Notes: a model not told the origin generated them from the sequence alone. 64,000 nucleotides of DNA from Sphingobium sp. TCM1 (GCF_001650725.1 NZ_LXVX01000038.1:62001-126000); one strand, 5' to 3'; counted from the stretch's first letter, positions 42,510-51,946 are shown. A program made the numbers and translations.

Positions 42510-44117
42510 TCAGCGGTAACGGCCCATCGTCACCTTGATCCAGACCGGCTTGTCGATCAGGTTCAGCCCATAATCGGTCTGATCGCCATTCCAGATACGA
42601 TCCATGACCCAGGCGTCCCTGTCGAAATGGCCTTCCTCCACTTTGACGATCATCCCGCCCGGCGCGCTGCCCTCCTTCGGCGCGAAGCCGACACGAACAT
42701 GGTCGCCGGTGAAGAGGAACTCATTGGCCGATAGCTGCGCGACCACCATGCCGCCGGTCGGCTCGTTCGCCCAGGCTGGCAGGTCGGCCTTGGGAAACCA
42801 CTCGCGCTGGCCGAACTGCCACTGGCCGAAGCTGGCGGTGATCGTCCAGTCGCCCATGGTGGTGCTGATCGGGGCAGCATCATCGGGCCGCGCCGCGCCC
42901 CAGACCGGATGGGTGAAGGCGATCTTCGCCCAGGGCGCCGATGCCACCACCCGATATTTCGCGCCGAACGCGTCAAGCGTCGCATCATCAAGGCTCTTGG
43001 CCCCCAGCGGATAATTGAAATAGCCGGTGTCATCCATGCCGAACGGCGCGAAGCCGATCGCCCCGCGCCCCAGCGCCGCCCAGAAATAGCGCGCATATTC
43101 GCGGGCATTGCCAATTTCGGGGACCATCAGCGCGTTATCGGGACGGGCGTAGAGATCGAGATGCTTGAAGACGTTGCGGCTCGCGCGATCATAGATGTCG
43201 GGGGCGGCCAGATCGATCGAGGGCGCTGCGGCCTTCCAGATGTCGATCACGTCCCCCTGCGGCCCGCCGCTCGAGAGCGCTTGTGGATCGGGCTTGGCGA
43301 AGGGGTCGCCCAGCGCGGCGTTCACATACATGGGCAAGGGCTTGATCGCCTTGCCCGCACTGGCCAGCGCCTCGATATAGCGCGCCGTGTGCCATGTGTT
43401 GAAGGCGCGGTCGGCCTGGTCGCCAAATACGGTCGCCCAGCTGCCGGCCGGCTTCTTCAGCCTTTTCGTCAGCGCCTCGGGCACCGGCCCGTCGAACAAC
43501 GCCTGCGCCGCCGCGCCATGGTCGCGCGGGTTGCGGTAGGAGCCGACTTCATTCTCCGGCTGGACCATGATGACCGTATTCTGGGCGTCATGGTCGCGGA
43601 TATAGGTCATGAGCTTGAGAAAAGCGCGCTTGTCCGCCTCCAGCGTCGCTCCCCCATGGGGCGAAAGGACGTCATGATCCTTGCCCTCCTTCGTCTTCAT
43701 CCGGGGGAAGCGGCGATTGTCGAGCTTAACCCAGTCGGGCGTGTAGGCCAGGCCGGTATTCTTCCAAGCGCCGAACCACAGCAGCACCACACGCTTGTCA
43801 TGCTTGCGTGCCTCGTCGAGCAGCGTCTGGACGAAGGAGAAGTCGAACCTGCCTTCCTGCGGCTCCAGTTGCTGCCACGCAATGGGCGCCTCGACCGTGT
43901 TCGCGCCGATCCGATCGAGCACCGGCCAGACCTTTGCCAGGGGAGCGGCGTAGTTGCTGCTGTTATTGACCTGCCCGCCCAGCATCAGGAAAGGCGCGCC
44001 GTCGACGATCAGCGCATGGCGCCCCGCCTTGCTTTCGATATGCGGGACATCGCCCTGTGCCAGCGCGGGGGTTGCAAGCAACAGGCTCGCGGCGGTCAGG
44101 GTCCGGGCAAGGATCAT
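42510..44117 (-). CDS. GH35-type beta-galactosidase with DUF5597-like C-terminus, exported
   Basis: A 535-residue protein with a signal peptide ending ALAQ near residue 21. The barrel begins with FLMLGGQVNNSS near 43. The acid/base E190 is in VQPENEVGSY and the nucleophile candidate E334 in ALMVPEIGN, matching the GanA-like GH35/GH42 group that carries a C-terminal DUF5597 domain (here about residues 385-530). Members release terminal beta-galactose from oligosaccharides. ATG at 44117 follows GAAAGG and lies 11 bases after the mutarotase gene. It is the last gene of the fucose operon, consistent with trimming galactose from a fucosylated polysaccharide such as xyloglucan. Confidence 0.85.
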   Translation of the reverse strand: MILARTLTAASLLLATPALAQGDVPHIESKAGRHALIVDGAPFLMLGGQVNNSSNYAAPLAKVWPVLDRIGANTVEAPIAWQQLEPQEGRFDFSFVQTLLDEARKHDKRVVLLWFGAWKNTGLAYTPDWVKLDNRRFPRMKTKEGKDHDVLSPHGGATLEADKRAFLKLMTYIRDHDAQNTVIMVQPENEVGSYRNPRDHGAAAQALFDGPVPEALTKRLKKPAGSWATVFGDQADRAFNTWHTARYIEALASAGKAIKPLPMYVNAALGDPFAKPDPQALSSGGPQGDVIDIWKAAAPSIDLAAPDIYDRASRNVFKHLDLYARPDNALMVPEIGNAREYARYFWAALGRGAIGFAPFGMDDTGYFNYPLGAKSLDDATLDAFGAKYRVVASAPWAKIAFTHPVWGAARPDDAAPISTTMGDWTITASFGQWQFGQREWFPKADLPAWANEPTGGMVVAQLSANEFLFTGDHVRVGFAPKEGSAPGGMIVKVEEGHFDRDAWVMDRIWNGDQTDYGLNLIDKPVWIKVTMGRYR

Positions 44118-44128
44118 GCAAAGGCCTT

Positions 44129-44473
44129 TCAGGGCTGTTGGTCGAGGGAGAAGATGCGGGTAGCCTGCGTCCATTTGGCGTCCGGCGCGGCCCAGGGCAG
44201 CGGCCGCTGGACGCCATCCATCTGGGCTTCCCACGCCTGCACCGCAGGATCGGCGGCGTCGACGGCCGCCTTGGCCGCCGGGTCGTAATCCGGGCCGGTT
44301 TCCATCAACATGACCAGCCGGTTGCCGCTTCGATAAATGTCCATCGCGACGATGTCCGCCGCGCGAATGCTGGCGCCGATCGCCGGCGGCAATGCCCCTG
44401 CGGCGTGCCACGCTTCATATTGCGCGATGGCTTCGGCCTCATCGGTCAGGTCGATCAGCAACACATGCCGCAT
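44129..44473 (-). CDS. rhaM: L-rhamnose/L-fucose mutarotase (RhaM/DUF718 family)
   Basis: A 114-residue protein of the L-rhamnose mutarotase family, a ferredoxin-like dimer that interconverts sugar anomers. Segments: RHVLLIDLTDEAEAIAQYEAWHAAG at the N-terminus, IRAADIVAMDIYRSGNRLVMLMET in the middle, and WTQATRIFSLDQQ at the end. The family's usual YxxxH near residue 20 is present as QYEAWH. ATG at 44473 overlaps the SDR stop by one base (TGATG). RhaM-like proteins also occur in fucose loci (for example in Campylobacter jejuni), and the surrounding genes here point to L-fucose rather than rhamnose. Confidence 0.82.
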   Translation of the reverse strand: MRHVLLIDLTDEAEAIAQYEAWHAAGALPPAIGASIRAADIVAMDIYRSGNRLVMLMETGPDYDPAAKAAVDAADPAVQAWEAQMDGVQRPLPWAAPDAKWTQATRIFSLDQQP

Positions 44474-45204
44474 CAGTTGACCCATCCGCCGTCGATCACA
44501 TGGACCGCGCCGGTGGTGAAGGCGGCCTCGTCGCTGGCGAGATAGAGGACCAGCGCCGCAATCTCTTCCGCCCGGCCGAGCCGTCCCATGGGCTGGCGCG
44601 CCACGAAAGCGCCATGGGCGGCTTCATAATCGCCGGTGTCGTGCAGCCGCTGCTGGAGCGACGGCGTGTCGATCGTGCCGGGGCATATGCAGTTGCACCG
44701 GATCCCCTGCCCCACGAAATCGGCCGCCACCGCCTTGGTCAGGCCTATGACGCCCGCCTTGCTCGCGCCATAGGCGAAGCGGTTGGGAATGCCCTTTACC
44801 GAACTGGCGATGGAGGACATGTTGACGATCGCCCCCGCGCCCTTGTCCAGCATCCCCGGCAGGAAGGCGCGGATGCTGTGATACATGGCGGTCATGTTGA
44901 GCGAGAGGGCAAAGTCCCAATCCTCCTGGCTGCATTCCAATATATTGCCGGCATGAACCACGCCCGCGATATTGGCGAGAATGTCGATCGCGCCGACCTC
45001 CGCCGCCAGTGCCCGCACCGCCGCGCCGTCGGTTGCGTCTAGCGCGCGTAGGTCGCATCCGTCCAGCCCTTCGAGCGCATCGCGGTCCCGATCGGTCGCG
45101 ATCACCCGCGCGCCTTCCGCCACGAAGCGCTGCGCGGTCGCCCTGCCGATGCCGCGTGCCGCCGCCGTCACCAGCGCGACCTTGCCGTCGAGGCGCCCGC
45201 TCAT
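44473..45204 (-). CDS. SDR, probable 2-keto-3-deoxy-L-fuconate dehydrogenase
   Basis: A 243-residue SDR. TAAARGIGRA (cofactor, near residue 14), NIAG near 80, catalytic serine in VNMSSIASSVKG near 130, YGASK near 145, and the C-terminal TTGAVHVIDGGW. Residues IASSVKGIPNRFAYGASKAGVIGLTK and RCNCICPGTIDTPSL match the group that includes mammalian BDH2/DHRS6 and bacterial 2-keto-3-deoxyfuconate dehydrogenases. It would oxidise the C4 hydroxyl of the ketodeoxy acid made by the UxaA-type dehydratase. The ATG overlaps the UxaA stop by four bases. The assignment to fucose comes mainly from the operon. Confidence 0.82.
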   Translation of the reverse strand: MSGRLDGKVALVTAAARGIGRATAQRFVAEGARVIATDRDRDALEGLDGCDLRALDATDGAAVRALAAEVGAIDILANIAGVVHAGNILECSQEDWDFALSLNMTAMYHSIRAFLPGMLDKGAGAIVNMSSIASSVKGIPNRFAYGASKAGVIGLTKAVAADFVGQGIRCNCICPGTIDTPSLQQRLHDTGDYEAAHGAFVARQPMGRLGRAEEIAALVLYLASDEAAFTTGAVHVIDGGWVN

Positions 45205-46403
45205 GCTCGCACCTGCGCCGGCAGGCAGTCGGGGCCGATAGGATCGAAAGCCTTGTAGGTCAAAATAAACTCCTGATGGCCGAGGGATTCGGAGACGCTG
45301 CGCTCACCCGCGGCAACGCGCAGCACCCGGTCGTAGATTTCCGCACCCACCTGTTCCAGCGTCGCTTCCCCTTCCAGGATGCGGCCGGCATTGACGTCCA
45401 TGTCTGCGGCCAGGCGGCGGGCGGTGTCGGGATTGGCGCAGATCTTGATGACCGGCGAGATCGCCGATCCGACGACCGATCCGCGTCCGGTCGTGAACAA
45501 GGTCAGATGCGCGCCGCACGCGATCAGTTCGACGATCTCGGCATTGTCGGAGATATTGGGAAAGCCGAAACGCGGCTCGCCGTCCGGCACGACGTCCAGC
45601 AGATAAAGCCCGCCGGTCGGCGGCACGTCTCCCGGCTTCAATATGCCGTCGATGGTCGAGGAACCGGACTTCGAATAGGCCCCCATCGACTTTTCTTCCT
45701 GCGTCGTCAGGCCACCCTCGGCATTGCCGGGCGCAAAGCTGCCGAAGCCCATGATGGTGTAATAACGCTCCGCCTTCTGCACGCATTCCTCGATCGCGGC
45801 GGCGAGTTCGGGCGTGCGGGCGCGGTCCGCCATAATCGTCTCGCATCCGACAAGTTCGCCCGTCTCCTCGAAGATGCAGGCCGCCCCGTCCGCCACCAGC
45901 CGGTCGAAGGCGCGACCGACCGCCGGGTTGGCGGTGATGCCGCTGGTCCCGTCCGACCCGCCGCAAATGGTACCGACGACCAGCTCCTCCACACCCATAT
46001 CGACGCGGGGCACATCGGCGATGGCGGCGCGCACCCGCGCCACCGCCTCCAGCCCCGCCGCGATCGTCGCCGCCGTGCCGCCATTTTCCTGGATCACCAA
46101 CAGTTCCGCCGGCCGCCCGCTCGCCCGTGTCACCGCCAGCAGCCGCTCGCGGTTGAAGCTCTCGCACCCCAGCGACACGATCACCAGCCCGCCGACATTG
46201 GGATGGGTGGCAATCGCCTCCATCACCTTTGCGGCATAGGCATTGGGATAGCAGCCGGGAAAGCCGATCAGCTGGACGTCGGGATCGTCCGCCTTGTCCA
46301 CGATCCGCCGCGCGACATGATGCGCGCATTCGACCAGATAGGCGACCGCAACGACATTGCGGATGCCCTTGCGCCCATCCTGCCGGAGCCAGGCCTGGAT
46401 CAT
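45201..46403 (-). CDS. UxaA-family (altronate/fuconate dehydratase-like) large domain
   Basis: A 400-residue protein equal to the large domain of altronate/galactarate dehydratases. It begins directly with the IQAWLRQDGRKGIRNVV segment and continues with ENGGTAATIAAG, VVGTICGGSDGTSGITANPA near 165 and EKSMGAYSKSGSSTIDG near 260. Three cysteines in conserved positions (LGCESFNRE, GTICGGSD, IKICANP) fit a metal or Fe-S site. The family's N-terminal SAF domain is missing from this protein. It is found instead at the C-terminus of the upstream aldo/keto reductase. The ATG overlaps that gene's stop by four bases. Dehydration of L-fuconate is the likely reaction. Confidence 0.85.
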   Translation of the reverse strand: MIQAWLRQDGRKGIRNVVAVAYLVECAHHVARRIVDKADDPDVQLIGFPGCYPNAYAAKVMEAIATHPNVGGLVIVSLGCESFNRERLLAVTRASGRPAELLVIQENGGTAATIAAGLEAVARVRAAIADVPRVDMGVEELVVGTICGGSDGTSGITANPAVGRAFDRLVADGAACIFEETGELVGCETIMADRARTPELAAAIEECVQKAERYYTIMGFGSFAPGNAEGGLTTQEEKSMGAYSKSGSSTIDGILKPGDVPPTGGLYLLDVVPDGEPRFGFPNISDNAEIVELIACGAHLTLFTTGRGSVVGSAISPVIKICANPDTARRLAADMDVNAGRILEGEATLEQVGAEIYDRVLRVAAGERSVSESLGHQEFILTYKAFDPIGPDCLPAQVRA

Positions 46404-47677
46404 GCCCCCTCCCCCAGCGCGCTGCGGGTATGACTGCTGATATAGTCGCTCTTCATATTGTGCATGTGAACCCAATCGCCGGTCGCTGCGCCGGCGGTCA
46501 TCGACCCGATCGGCGCGCCATATTTTATGACCTTGTCCCCGGCATTCAGTGGCACGCGCGCGACCTTGTGGCCGATGGCGATACCCTCCCGAGCGGGAAT
46601 GGTGCCGCCTGATGCCGGCAACAAATCCCCCGCCTCGATGGCGCGAACGCAGATCAGCACATTGTCCTGCGGATGCAACAGGATCAGCCGCGCATCGTCC
46701 CCCAGCATGGCAGGGGATCCCGGCTCCAGCGCCATGTCGAGCGCCGGCCAGAGAGCATCCGGGATCGGCGTGGCCAATCGCGTCATCGTATCGGCGACCT
46801 GCTCAGGCCCGACAAGGCCCGGAATGACGCTGACGACCTGCGGATGGCGAAGCGGAAATTGCAGGGCGGCCGCCGGGAGCGAGACGCCGAAATCGGCGCA
46901 AGCCTGGGCCAGCCGCCGCGTCTTGCCGACGATCTCCTCGCTGGGCGCGGCATAGTCGAAATGCAGCGGACCGGCCAGGTCCCGCGCCAAAATGCCGCTA
47001 TTATAGGGGCCGCCCACGATCAGTTGCACGCCCAGTTCCGCGCAGCGCGCCAGCAGCCGCTGGGCGCCGCGGTCGAGCAGGGTATAGCGCCCGGCAAGCA
47101 GGATCATGTCCAGCTCGACATGGTCCAGCAGTTCGTCGCAGATGGCAACCTCGTTGACGCCGATGCCGATCGCCCCGACGGCGCCGCCATCACGCAAATC
47201 ACGCATCGCCCGATAGCCGCTGTTGAGGAAGGCGCGCAAATGGTCGGGATGTGCGTCGCCATGGGTCTGGCGGCCCAGATCATGCGCCAGCAGCAGGTCG
47301 ATCCGCTCCCGGCCCAGCCGCGCGCAACTTCCCTCGAAGGACCGCAGCACGGCGCCATGGCTATAGTCGAAGACCGGCTCATACGGATCGGCATCGACAA
47401 AGCCATGCCGCTCTCCCGTCGCGCCGGTGGGCACGAGCAGGCGTCCGACCTTGGTCGAGATGATCGCCTTCCCAGCCGGATCGCGCTCGGCCAGCATCGC
47501 GCCCAGACGCCGTTCGGCAAGGCCGAAGCCATAATGGGGCGCGGTATCATAATAGGCTATACCCGCATCCCAGGCGGCGTTCAGGGTGGCGCGCGCCTCC
47601 TGCTCGCCGACAACCCGGTAGAGATTGCCGATCGGCGCGGTTCCCATGCCCAGCGCTGGGAAGATGGTATCGGTCAT
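46400..47677 (-). CDS. Aldo/keto reductase (L-fucose/pyridoxal dehydrogenase type) fused to a UxaA SAF domain
   Basis: A 425-residue two-domain protein. Residues 1-325 are an aldo/keto reductase barrel: LGMGTAPIGNLY at the start, then Asp and Tyr in YYDTAPHYGFGLAERRLG, Lys in IISTKVGRLL and His in LLLAHDLGRQ. This resembles the D-threo-aldose/L-fucose 1-dehydrogenase and pyridoxal dehydrogenase group. Residues about 327-425 are a SAF domain with the small-subunit UxaA pattern (ILLHPQDNVLICV, IGHKVARVPLNAGDKVIKYG, HMHNMKSDYISSHTR). The frame is open through a short linker with no stop. The gene is coupled on both sides by ATGA overlaps. I infer that the SAF domain works with the separate large UxaA domain encoded next. 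Confidence 0.85.
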   Translation of the reverse strand: MTDTIFPALGMGTAPIGNLYRVVGEQEARATLNAAWDAGIAYYDTAPHYGFGLAERRLGAMLAERDPAGKAIISTKVGRLLVPTGATGERHGFVDADPYEPVFDYSHGAVLRSFEGSCARLGRERIDLLLAHDLGRQTHGDAHPDHLRAFLNSGYRAMRDLRDGGAVGAIGIGVNEVAICDELLDHVELDMILLAGRYTLLDRGAQRLLARCAELGVQLIVGGPYNSGILARDLAGPLHFDYAAPSEEIVGKTRRLAQACADFGVSLPAAALQFPLRHPQVVSVIPGLVGPEQVADTMTRLATPIPDALWPALDMALEPGSPAMLGDDARLILLHPQDNVLICVRAIEAGDLLPASGGTIPAREGIAIGHKVARVPLNAGDKVIKYGAPIGSMTAGAATGDWVHMHNMKSDYISSHTRSALGEGA

Positions 47678-48360
47678 GCAGATCCTTCCGATCGAGCCGC
47701 GCGGGCATAGAGGGCGACGACCGCGAAGCAGAGTGCCGGCACGAACATCGCCGCGCGGATCGTGCCGGCCAGGTCGGACAGCAGGCCCATCGCCATGGTC
47801 AGCACCGCGCCGCCGATGATGGCCATGACGATCATCGACGCGCCCGCCTTGGTCAGCGGCCCCAGTCCACGCAGCGACAGGACGAAGATGGTCGGGTACA
47901 TGATCGACATGAAGAAGCTGGTCGCGACCAGCGCGACAAGGCCCGCAACGCCGCCCCCGACCGCCATCAGCGACAGCGCAATGTTGATGCCGGCAAACAG
48001 CGTCATCAGCCGCGCGCCATCGAACCGCGCCAGCAGCGCCGCGCCGATGAAGCGCCCGATCATGAAGATCGCCAGCGACAGGGTGAGCAACCAGGCGGCC
48101 TTCTGCGTGCCGATGCCCGGCAGCACGCTCTCCGCATAGCGGATCAGATAGCTCCAGATGCCGACCTGCGCACCGACATAGAAAAATTGCGCCGCCACGC
48201 CCGCCATGTAGCGCCGTCGGCGCAAGAGCGCGCCATAGCCGGCCAGCGCCGGGCCGCGCCCGCCGTCCGCTTCGGTCGCGGGGCGCGGGAAGCGCGTGAC
48301 CGCCAGCACCGCTGCCCAGCCCAGCACGACCAGCGCGATGGCGGGCGCGAAATATTTCAT
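47674..48360 (-). pseudogene. fucP: Truncated fucP (L-fucose:H+ symporter), C-terminal half only
   Basis: The 228 residues match the second half of FucP (about 430 residues when complete). AQFFYVGAQVGIWSYLIRYAES, MSIMYPTIFVLSLRGLG and ASMIVMAIIGGAVLTMAMGLLSD are family segments in the right order, and about six of twelve helices remain. The N-terminal half is absent: beyond position 48358 the DNA belongs to a GH29 gene on the other strand. The remaining half is intact and its stop overlaps the aldo/keto reductase start by four bases. Without its first domain it cannot be a working transporter. It is either a deletion remnant or an assembly artefact. Confidence 0.82.
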
Positions 48361-49591
48361 GGCGCTGGCCTGCCATCACGACAATCTGGACTGCTATGAC
48401 AGCCGCTATCACGCCTGGAACAGTCTGCGCGTCGGGCCGAAGAAGGATGTGGTCGGCATCTGGGAAAAGGCGGCGCGGGGCGCTGGCCTGAAATTCGGCG
48501 TATCCAACCATGCCGCCCATGCCTGGCACTGGTATCAGCCCGCCTATGGCTATGACCCGGCGGGCGACCGGAAGGGCGTGCGCTACGACGCCTTTCGCCT
48601 GCGCAAGGAGGATGGCAAGGGGCAGTGGTGGGACGGTCTCGACCCGCAGGAACTCTACACCGGCGGCCATGCCGTGTTGCCCGACGGCATCGACAGCATC
48701 GAGGCGATGAACCAGTGGCATGACGCGAATAACGGCCAGTGGATCGAGACGGGGCCAAAGGACGACCCGGCCTACGTCACGCGCTGGCTGCTGCGCCAGA
48801 CCGATCTGGTCGCGAAATACAAACCCGACCTTGTCTATATGGACGATCATGAACTGCCCTTCGGCCCGGTCGGGCTCGAGGCGGCGGCGGACTATTATAA
48901 CCGTTCGATCGACTGGCATGGCCAGATCGACGTCGTGCTGACCGGCAAGCAACTCAAGCCCTATGCCCGCTTCGGCATGGTGCAGGATGTGGAGCGCGGC
49001 TTTGCCGATCGCCTTTGGGACGAGCCGTGGCAGACCGACACCTGCATCGGCGACTGGTTCTACAACGAAGCCCGCCTGCGCGACAAAAGCTACAAGAGCG
49101 CGGAAGAGGTAATCCAGCGACTGGCCGATGTGGTGTCGAAGAACGGCAATCTCCTCCTCTCCATCCCGCAGCCCGGCGACGGGTCTATCGACAGCGAGAC
49201 GGAGAAGGTTCTGGACGGCATGGCGGCCTGGATGGTCCATGGCGGCGAGGCGATCTTCGGGTCGCGGCCGTGGCGCATCTATGGCGAAGGGCCGACCCGG
49301 CTGATCGCGGGGATGCAGAATGAGGAAAAGGCCAAGCCCTTCACCGCGCAGGACATCCGTTTCACGACCAACAAGGGCGCGCTCTACGCGCTGTTCCTCG
49401 GCCGTGCGGCCGGACCTACGACCATCCGCTCACTGGCGCACGGGCGCGTGGCCGGGCAGATCGAGCGGGTGACGCTGCTCGGCGGCGGTCCGCTCGCCTT
49501 CCGCCAGGATGACGCGGGTCTCCGTTTCGACATGCCCCACGGCATCAATTTCGTGCCCGCCGTCCGGATCGACGGTCGCGGCCTCGTTTGA
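48338..49591 (+). pseudogene. Truncated GH29 alpha-L-fucosidase, N-terminus missing
   Basis: The reading frame begins abruptly at AGAKYFMALACHHDNLDCYDS, which in intact GH29 enzymes lies roughly 100 residues inside the protein, and then runs normally. WNSLRVGPKKDVVGIW, GLKFGVSNHAAHAW, a nucleophile region PDLVYMDDHELPFG and the SKNGNLLLSIPQPGDGSID segment are typical, with a C-terminal beta-sandwich to the end. The signal peptide, first strands and promoter are lost. The break coincides with the palindrome GAAATATTTC (48349-48358), where the truncated fucP begins on the other strand. ATG at 48338 is the first possible start but is probably not used. Otherwise the frame is intact, which suggests a recent event or an assembly error. 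Confidence 0.82.
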
Positions 49592-49608
49592 AGACAGGGA
49601 ATTCAGGA

Positions 49609-51933
49609 ATGATCGCAAGACATATCACCGCCTTCGCGCTTGGCGCTTCCTGCCTCGCCATGGCGGCCCCGGCGCTGGCGGAACCTTTGGCCCTGCTGGA
49701 CCGGCATGGCAGCCGGGTGGCGATAGAGCCCTATGCCCCCAATATCGTCCGCGTGACGATCGCGCTGGACAAGGCGCTGGCCGAGGCGCCTCCCGGTGAT
49801 GGACCGAACGCCCGATCGGATGCGACCGGTTGGACCCACCGCGCGGATGCGAGCGGCGACATATTCTCCTCCTCCGCGCTGACCCTGACGGTCGATGCCA
49901 AGGAATGGCCCAAGGCGCCGACGCAGATGGAGCGCTATTTCGCACCTTCGCTGCCGCCGGTCAGCCTTTCCGTCCGCGACGCGGGCGGCACGCTCCTGAC
50001 GAAAATGACCGGCTGGGAAATGGCACCGGTTACGGTCAATGGCGAAAAGACCTTCAAGGTCGGCGCAAGCTTCGAGTCTCCGGCCGACGAACATTATTAC
50101 GGCCTGGGTCAGAACCAGGAAGGCTACATGGATCTGCGTGGCAAGCAGATCGACTGCCAGCATCATTACGACGCGCCCGCTGGCGAGACGGTCTGCGTCC
50201 CCTTCATGGTGACGAACAAGGGCTATGGCATCGTCTGGGACAATCCGGCCCGCACCTTGGTGTGGCCGGGCCTCCACAGCACGACCCGCTGGCAAAGCCA
50301 GGTGGGCGAGCGCGTCTCCTTCTTCGTCATCACCGGCAAGACGACCGACGATCTCTATGCCGGTTACGCAAAGCTCACCGGCGCGACGCCGCTGCCGCCC
50401 AAGGCGGGCTTCGGCCTGATCCAGAGCAAGGCGCGCTACGAGAGCGAGAAGGAACTGCTCGACATCGCCAATGGCTATCGCCAGCGTAACCTGCCGCTCG
50501 ACGTGATGGTGCTCGACTGGTTCTACTGGACCCGCATGGGCCAGATGGACATCGACCGGACCTATTTCCCCGATCCCAAGGGGATGAACGACAAGCTGAA
50601 CGCCATGGGTATGCGCTCGATCATCAGCGTCTGGCCCCGCTTCGAGCGCGAATCGCGCTATTTCGAGATGCTCGCGACCAAGGGCTGGTTCCTGCATGAC
50701 AAGGACGGCAATCCCATTGACGGCCTGCCGATGCGCTTCGACCGCGCCGGCGCGCTCATCGACAGCACCAACCCGGAGGCGCGCGAATGGTTCTGGGGGA
50801 AGATCCGCGACAATATCGCGTCCCAGGGTTTCGACTGGTTCTGGCTGGACGAAACCGAGCCGGACCTGGTGCCCGACGGCTATTTCTATGCCAAGGGATC
50901 GGGCGACCGCTATCACAACCTCTTCCCGCTGGTGCACACCACGGGCGTAGCCGAAGGATCGGAACGCGACCGTCCCGGCTTCCGCAACATGATCCTCGCC
51001 AGAGCCGCCTATCTCGGGTCGCAGCGCAATGGCGGCCTCTTCTGGTCCTCCGACGTCAAGTCCACTTGGGAAGCGCTCCAGCGCCAGGTGCCCGCCGGGC
51101 TTAACTTCACCGCCTCGGGCCTCGCTTATTGGGGCAGTGACATTGGCGGCTGGCAATGGCCCAGCGGCCCCAGGGCGGAACATCCGATCCTCGTCGATCC
51201 CTCCGGGGCCACCGCGATGGGCCCGGACTATCCCGACTATCCCGAACTGTTCGTGCGCTGGTTCCAGTATAGCGTCTTCACCCCAACGTTGCGCATCCAC
51301 GGCCAGCGGCCGGGCACGGCGCTGTGGGAATATGGCAAGGCGGCCGAGCCGATCCTGGCCGACTGGCTGCGCCTGCGCTACACACTGATGCCCTATGTCT
51401 ACGCGCTCGGCCGCCATACCTATGATACGGGCGCACCTTTCATGCGCGGCCTGTTCATGGACTTCCCGAAAGATCCGAAGGTCTCCGACATCGGCGATCA
51501 ATATATGTTCGGCCCGGCCTTCCTGGTCGCCCCGGTGACGCAGCAGGGCCAGACGAAACGCTCCGTCTACCTGCCCGCCGGCACGGCCTGGTATGATTAC
51601 TGGACCAACCAGAAGTTCGAAGGCGGCCAGACGATCGAGGTCGATGCGCCCATCAGCCGGATCCCCCTGTTCGTGAAGGCCGGGTCGATCGTGCCGATGG
51701 GCGTACAGGTGAAGAGCACGGCGGAGAAGCAGGTGCTGGAAAGCATCCGGGTCTACCCAGGGGCCGACGCCCGCTTCACCCTTTATGACGATGATGGCAC
51801 GACCAACGCCTATCGCAAGGGCGGCAGTAAGGCCGAACTGGTCTGGAATGATGCCGCGAAATCGCTGACGAGCAAGACGAAGCTGCCCACCGGCCAGGCG
51901 ATCGCCGGCTTGGTGCAGATCGTCGGCCAATAA
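49609..51933 (+). CDS. Glycoside hydrolase family 31 (alpha-glucosidase/alpha-xylosidase type), exported
   Basis: A 774-residue enzyme with a signal peptide ending ALA near residue 24. The N-terminal beta-sandwich is followed by a barrel with nucleophile D414 (WFWLDETEPD) and acid/base D511 (YWGSDIGGW). VMVLDWFYWTRMG near 305 and TLRIHGQRPGTALWEYG near 565 are further family segments, and a C-terminal beta domain ends the protein. WFYW..MG before DIDRTYFPDPKGM and the context (GH29, GH35, GH1 and fucose genes) favour alpha-xylosidase activity on xyloglucan fragments over starch. Substrate is not proven by sequence. AGGGAATTCAGGA precedes the ATG at 49609. Confidence 0.9.
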   Translation: MIARHITAFALGASCLAMAAPALAEPLALLDRHGSRVAIEPYAPNIVRVTIALDKALAEAPPGDGPNARSDATGWTHRADASGDIFSSSALTLTVDAKEWPKAPTQMERYFAPSLPPVSLSVRDAGGTLLTKMTGWEMAPVTVNGEKTFKVGASFESPADEHYYGLGQNQEGYMDLRGKQIDCQHHYDAPAGETVCVPFMVTNKGYGIVWDNPARTLVWPGLHSTTRWQSQVGERVSFFVITGKTTDDLYAGYAKLTGATPLPPKAGFGLIQSKARYESEKELLDIANGYRQRNLPLDVMVLDWFYWTRMGQMDIDRTYFPDPKGMNDKLNAMGMRSIISVWPRFERESRYFEMLATKGWFLHDKDGNPIDGLPMRFDRAGALIDSTNPEAREWFWGKIRDNIASQGFDWFWLDETEPDLVPDGYFYAKGSGDRYHNLFPLVHTTGVAEGSERDRPGFRNMILARAAYLGSQRNGGLFWSSDVKSTWEALQRQVPAGLNFTASGLAYWGSDIGGWQWPSGPRAEHPILVDPSGATAMGPDYPDYPELFVRWFQYSVFTPTLRIHGQRPGTALWEYGKAAEPILADWLRLRYTLMPYVYALGRHTYDTGAPFMRGLFMDFPKDPKVSDIGDQYMFGPAFLVAPVTQQGQTKRSVYLPAGTAWYDYWTNQKFEGGQTIEVDAPISRIPLFVKAGSIVPMGVQVKSTAEKQVLESIRVYPGADARFTLYDDDGTTNAYRKGGSKAELVWNDAAKSLTSKTKLPTGQAIAGLVQIVGQ

Positions 51934-51946
51934 GGAGACGAGACAA

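Noticed and set aside
47678-49240. Apparent extension of the aldo/keto reductase frame into a 946-codon protein
   Set aside because: The extra N-terminal 520 codons lie antisense to GH29 or out of frame with fucP. The normal start with an ATGA overlap is at 47677.
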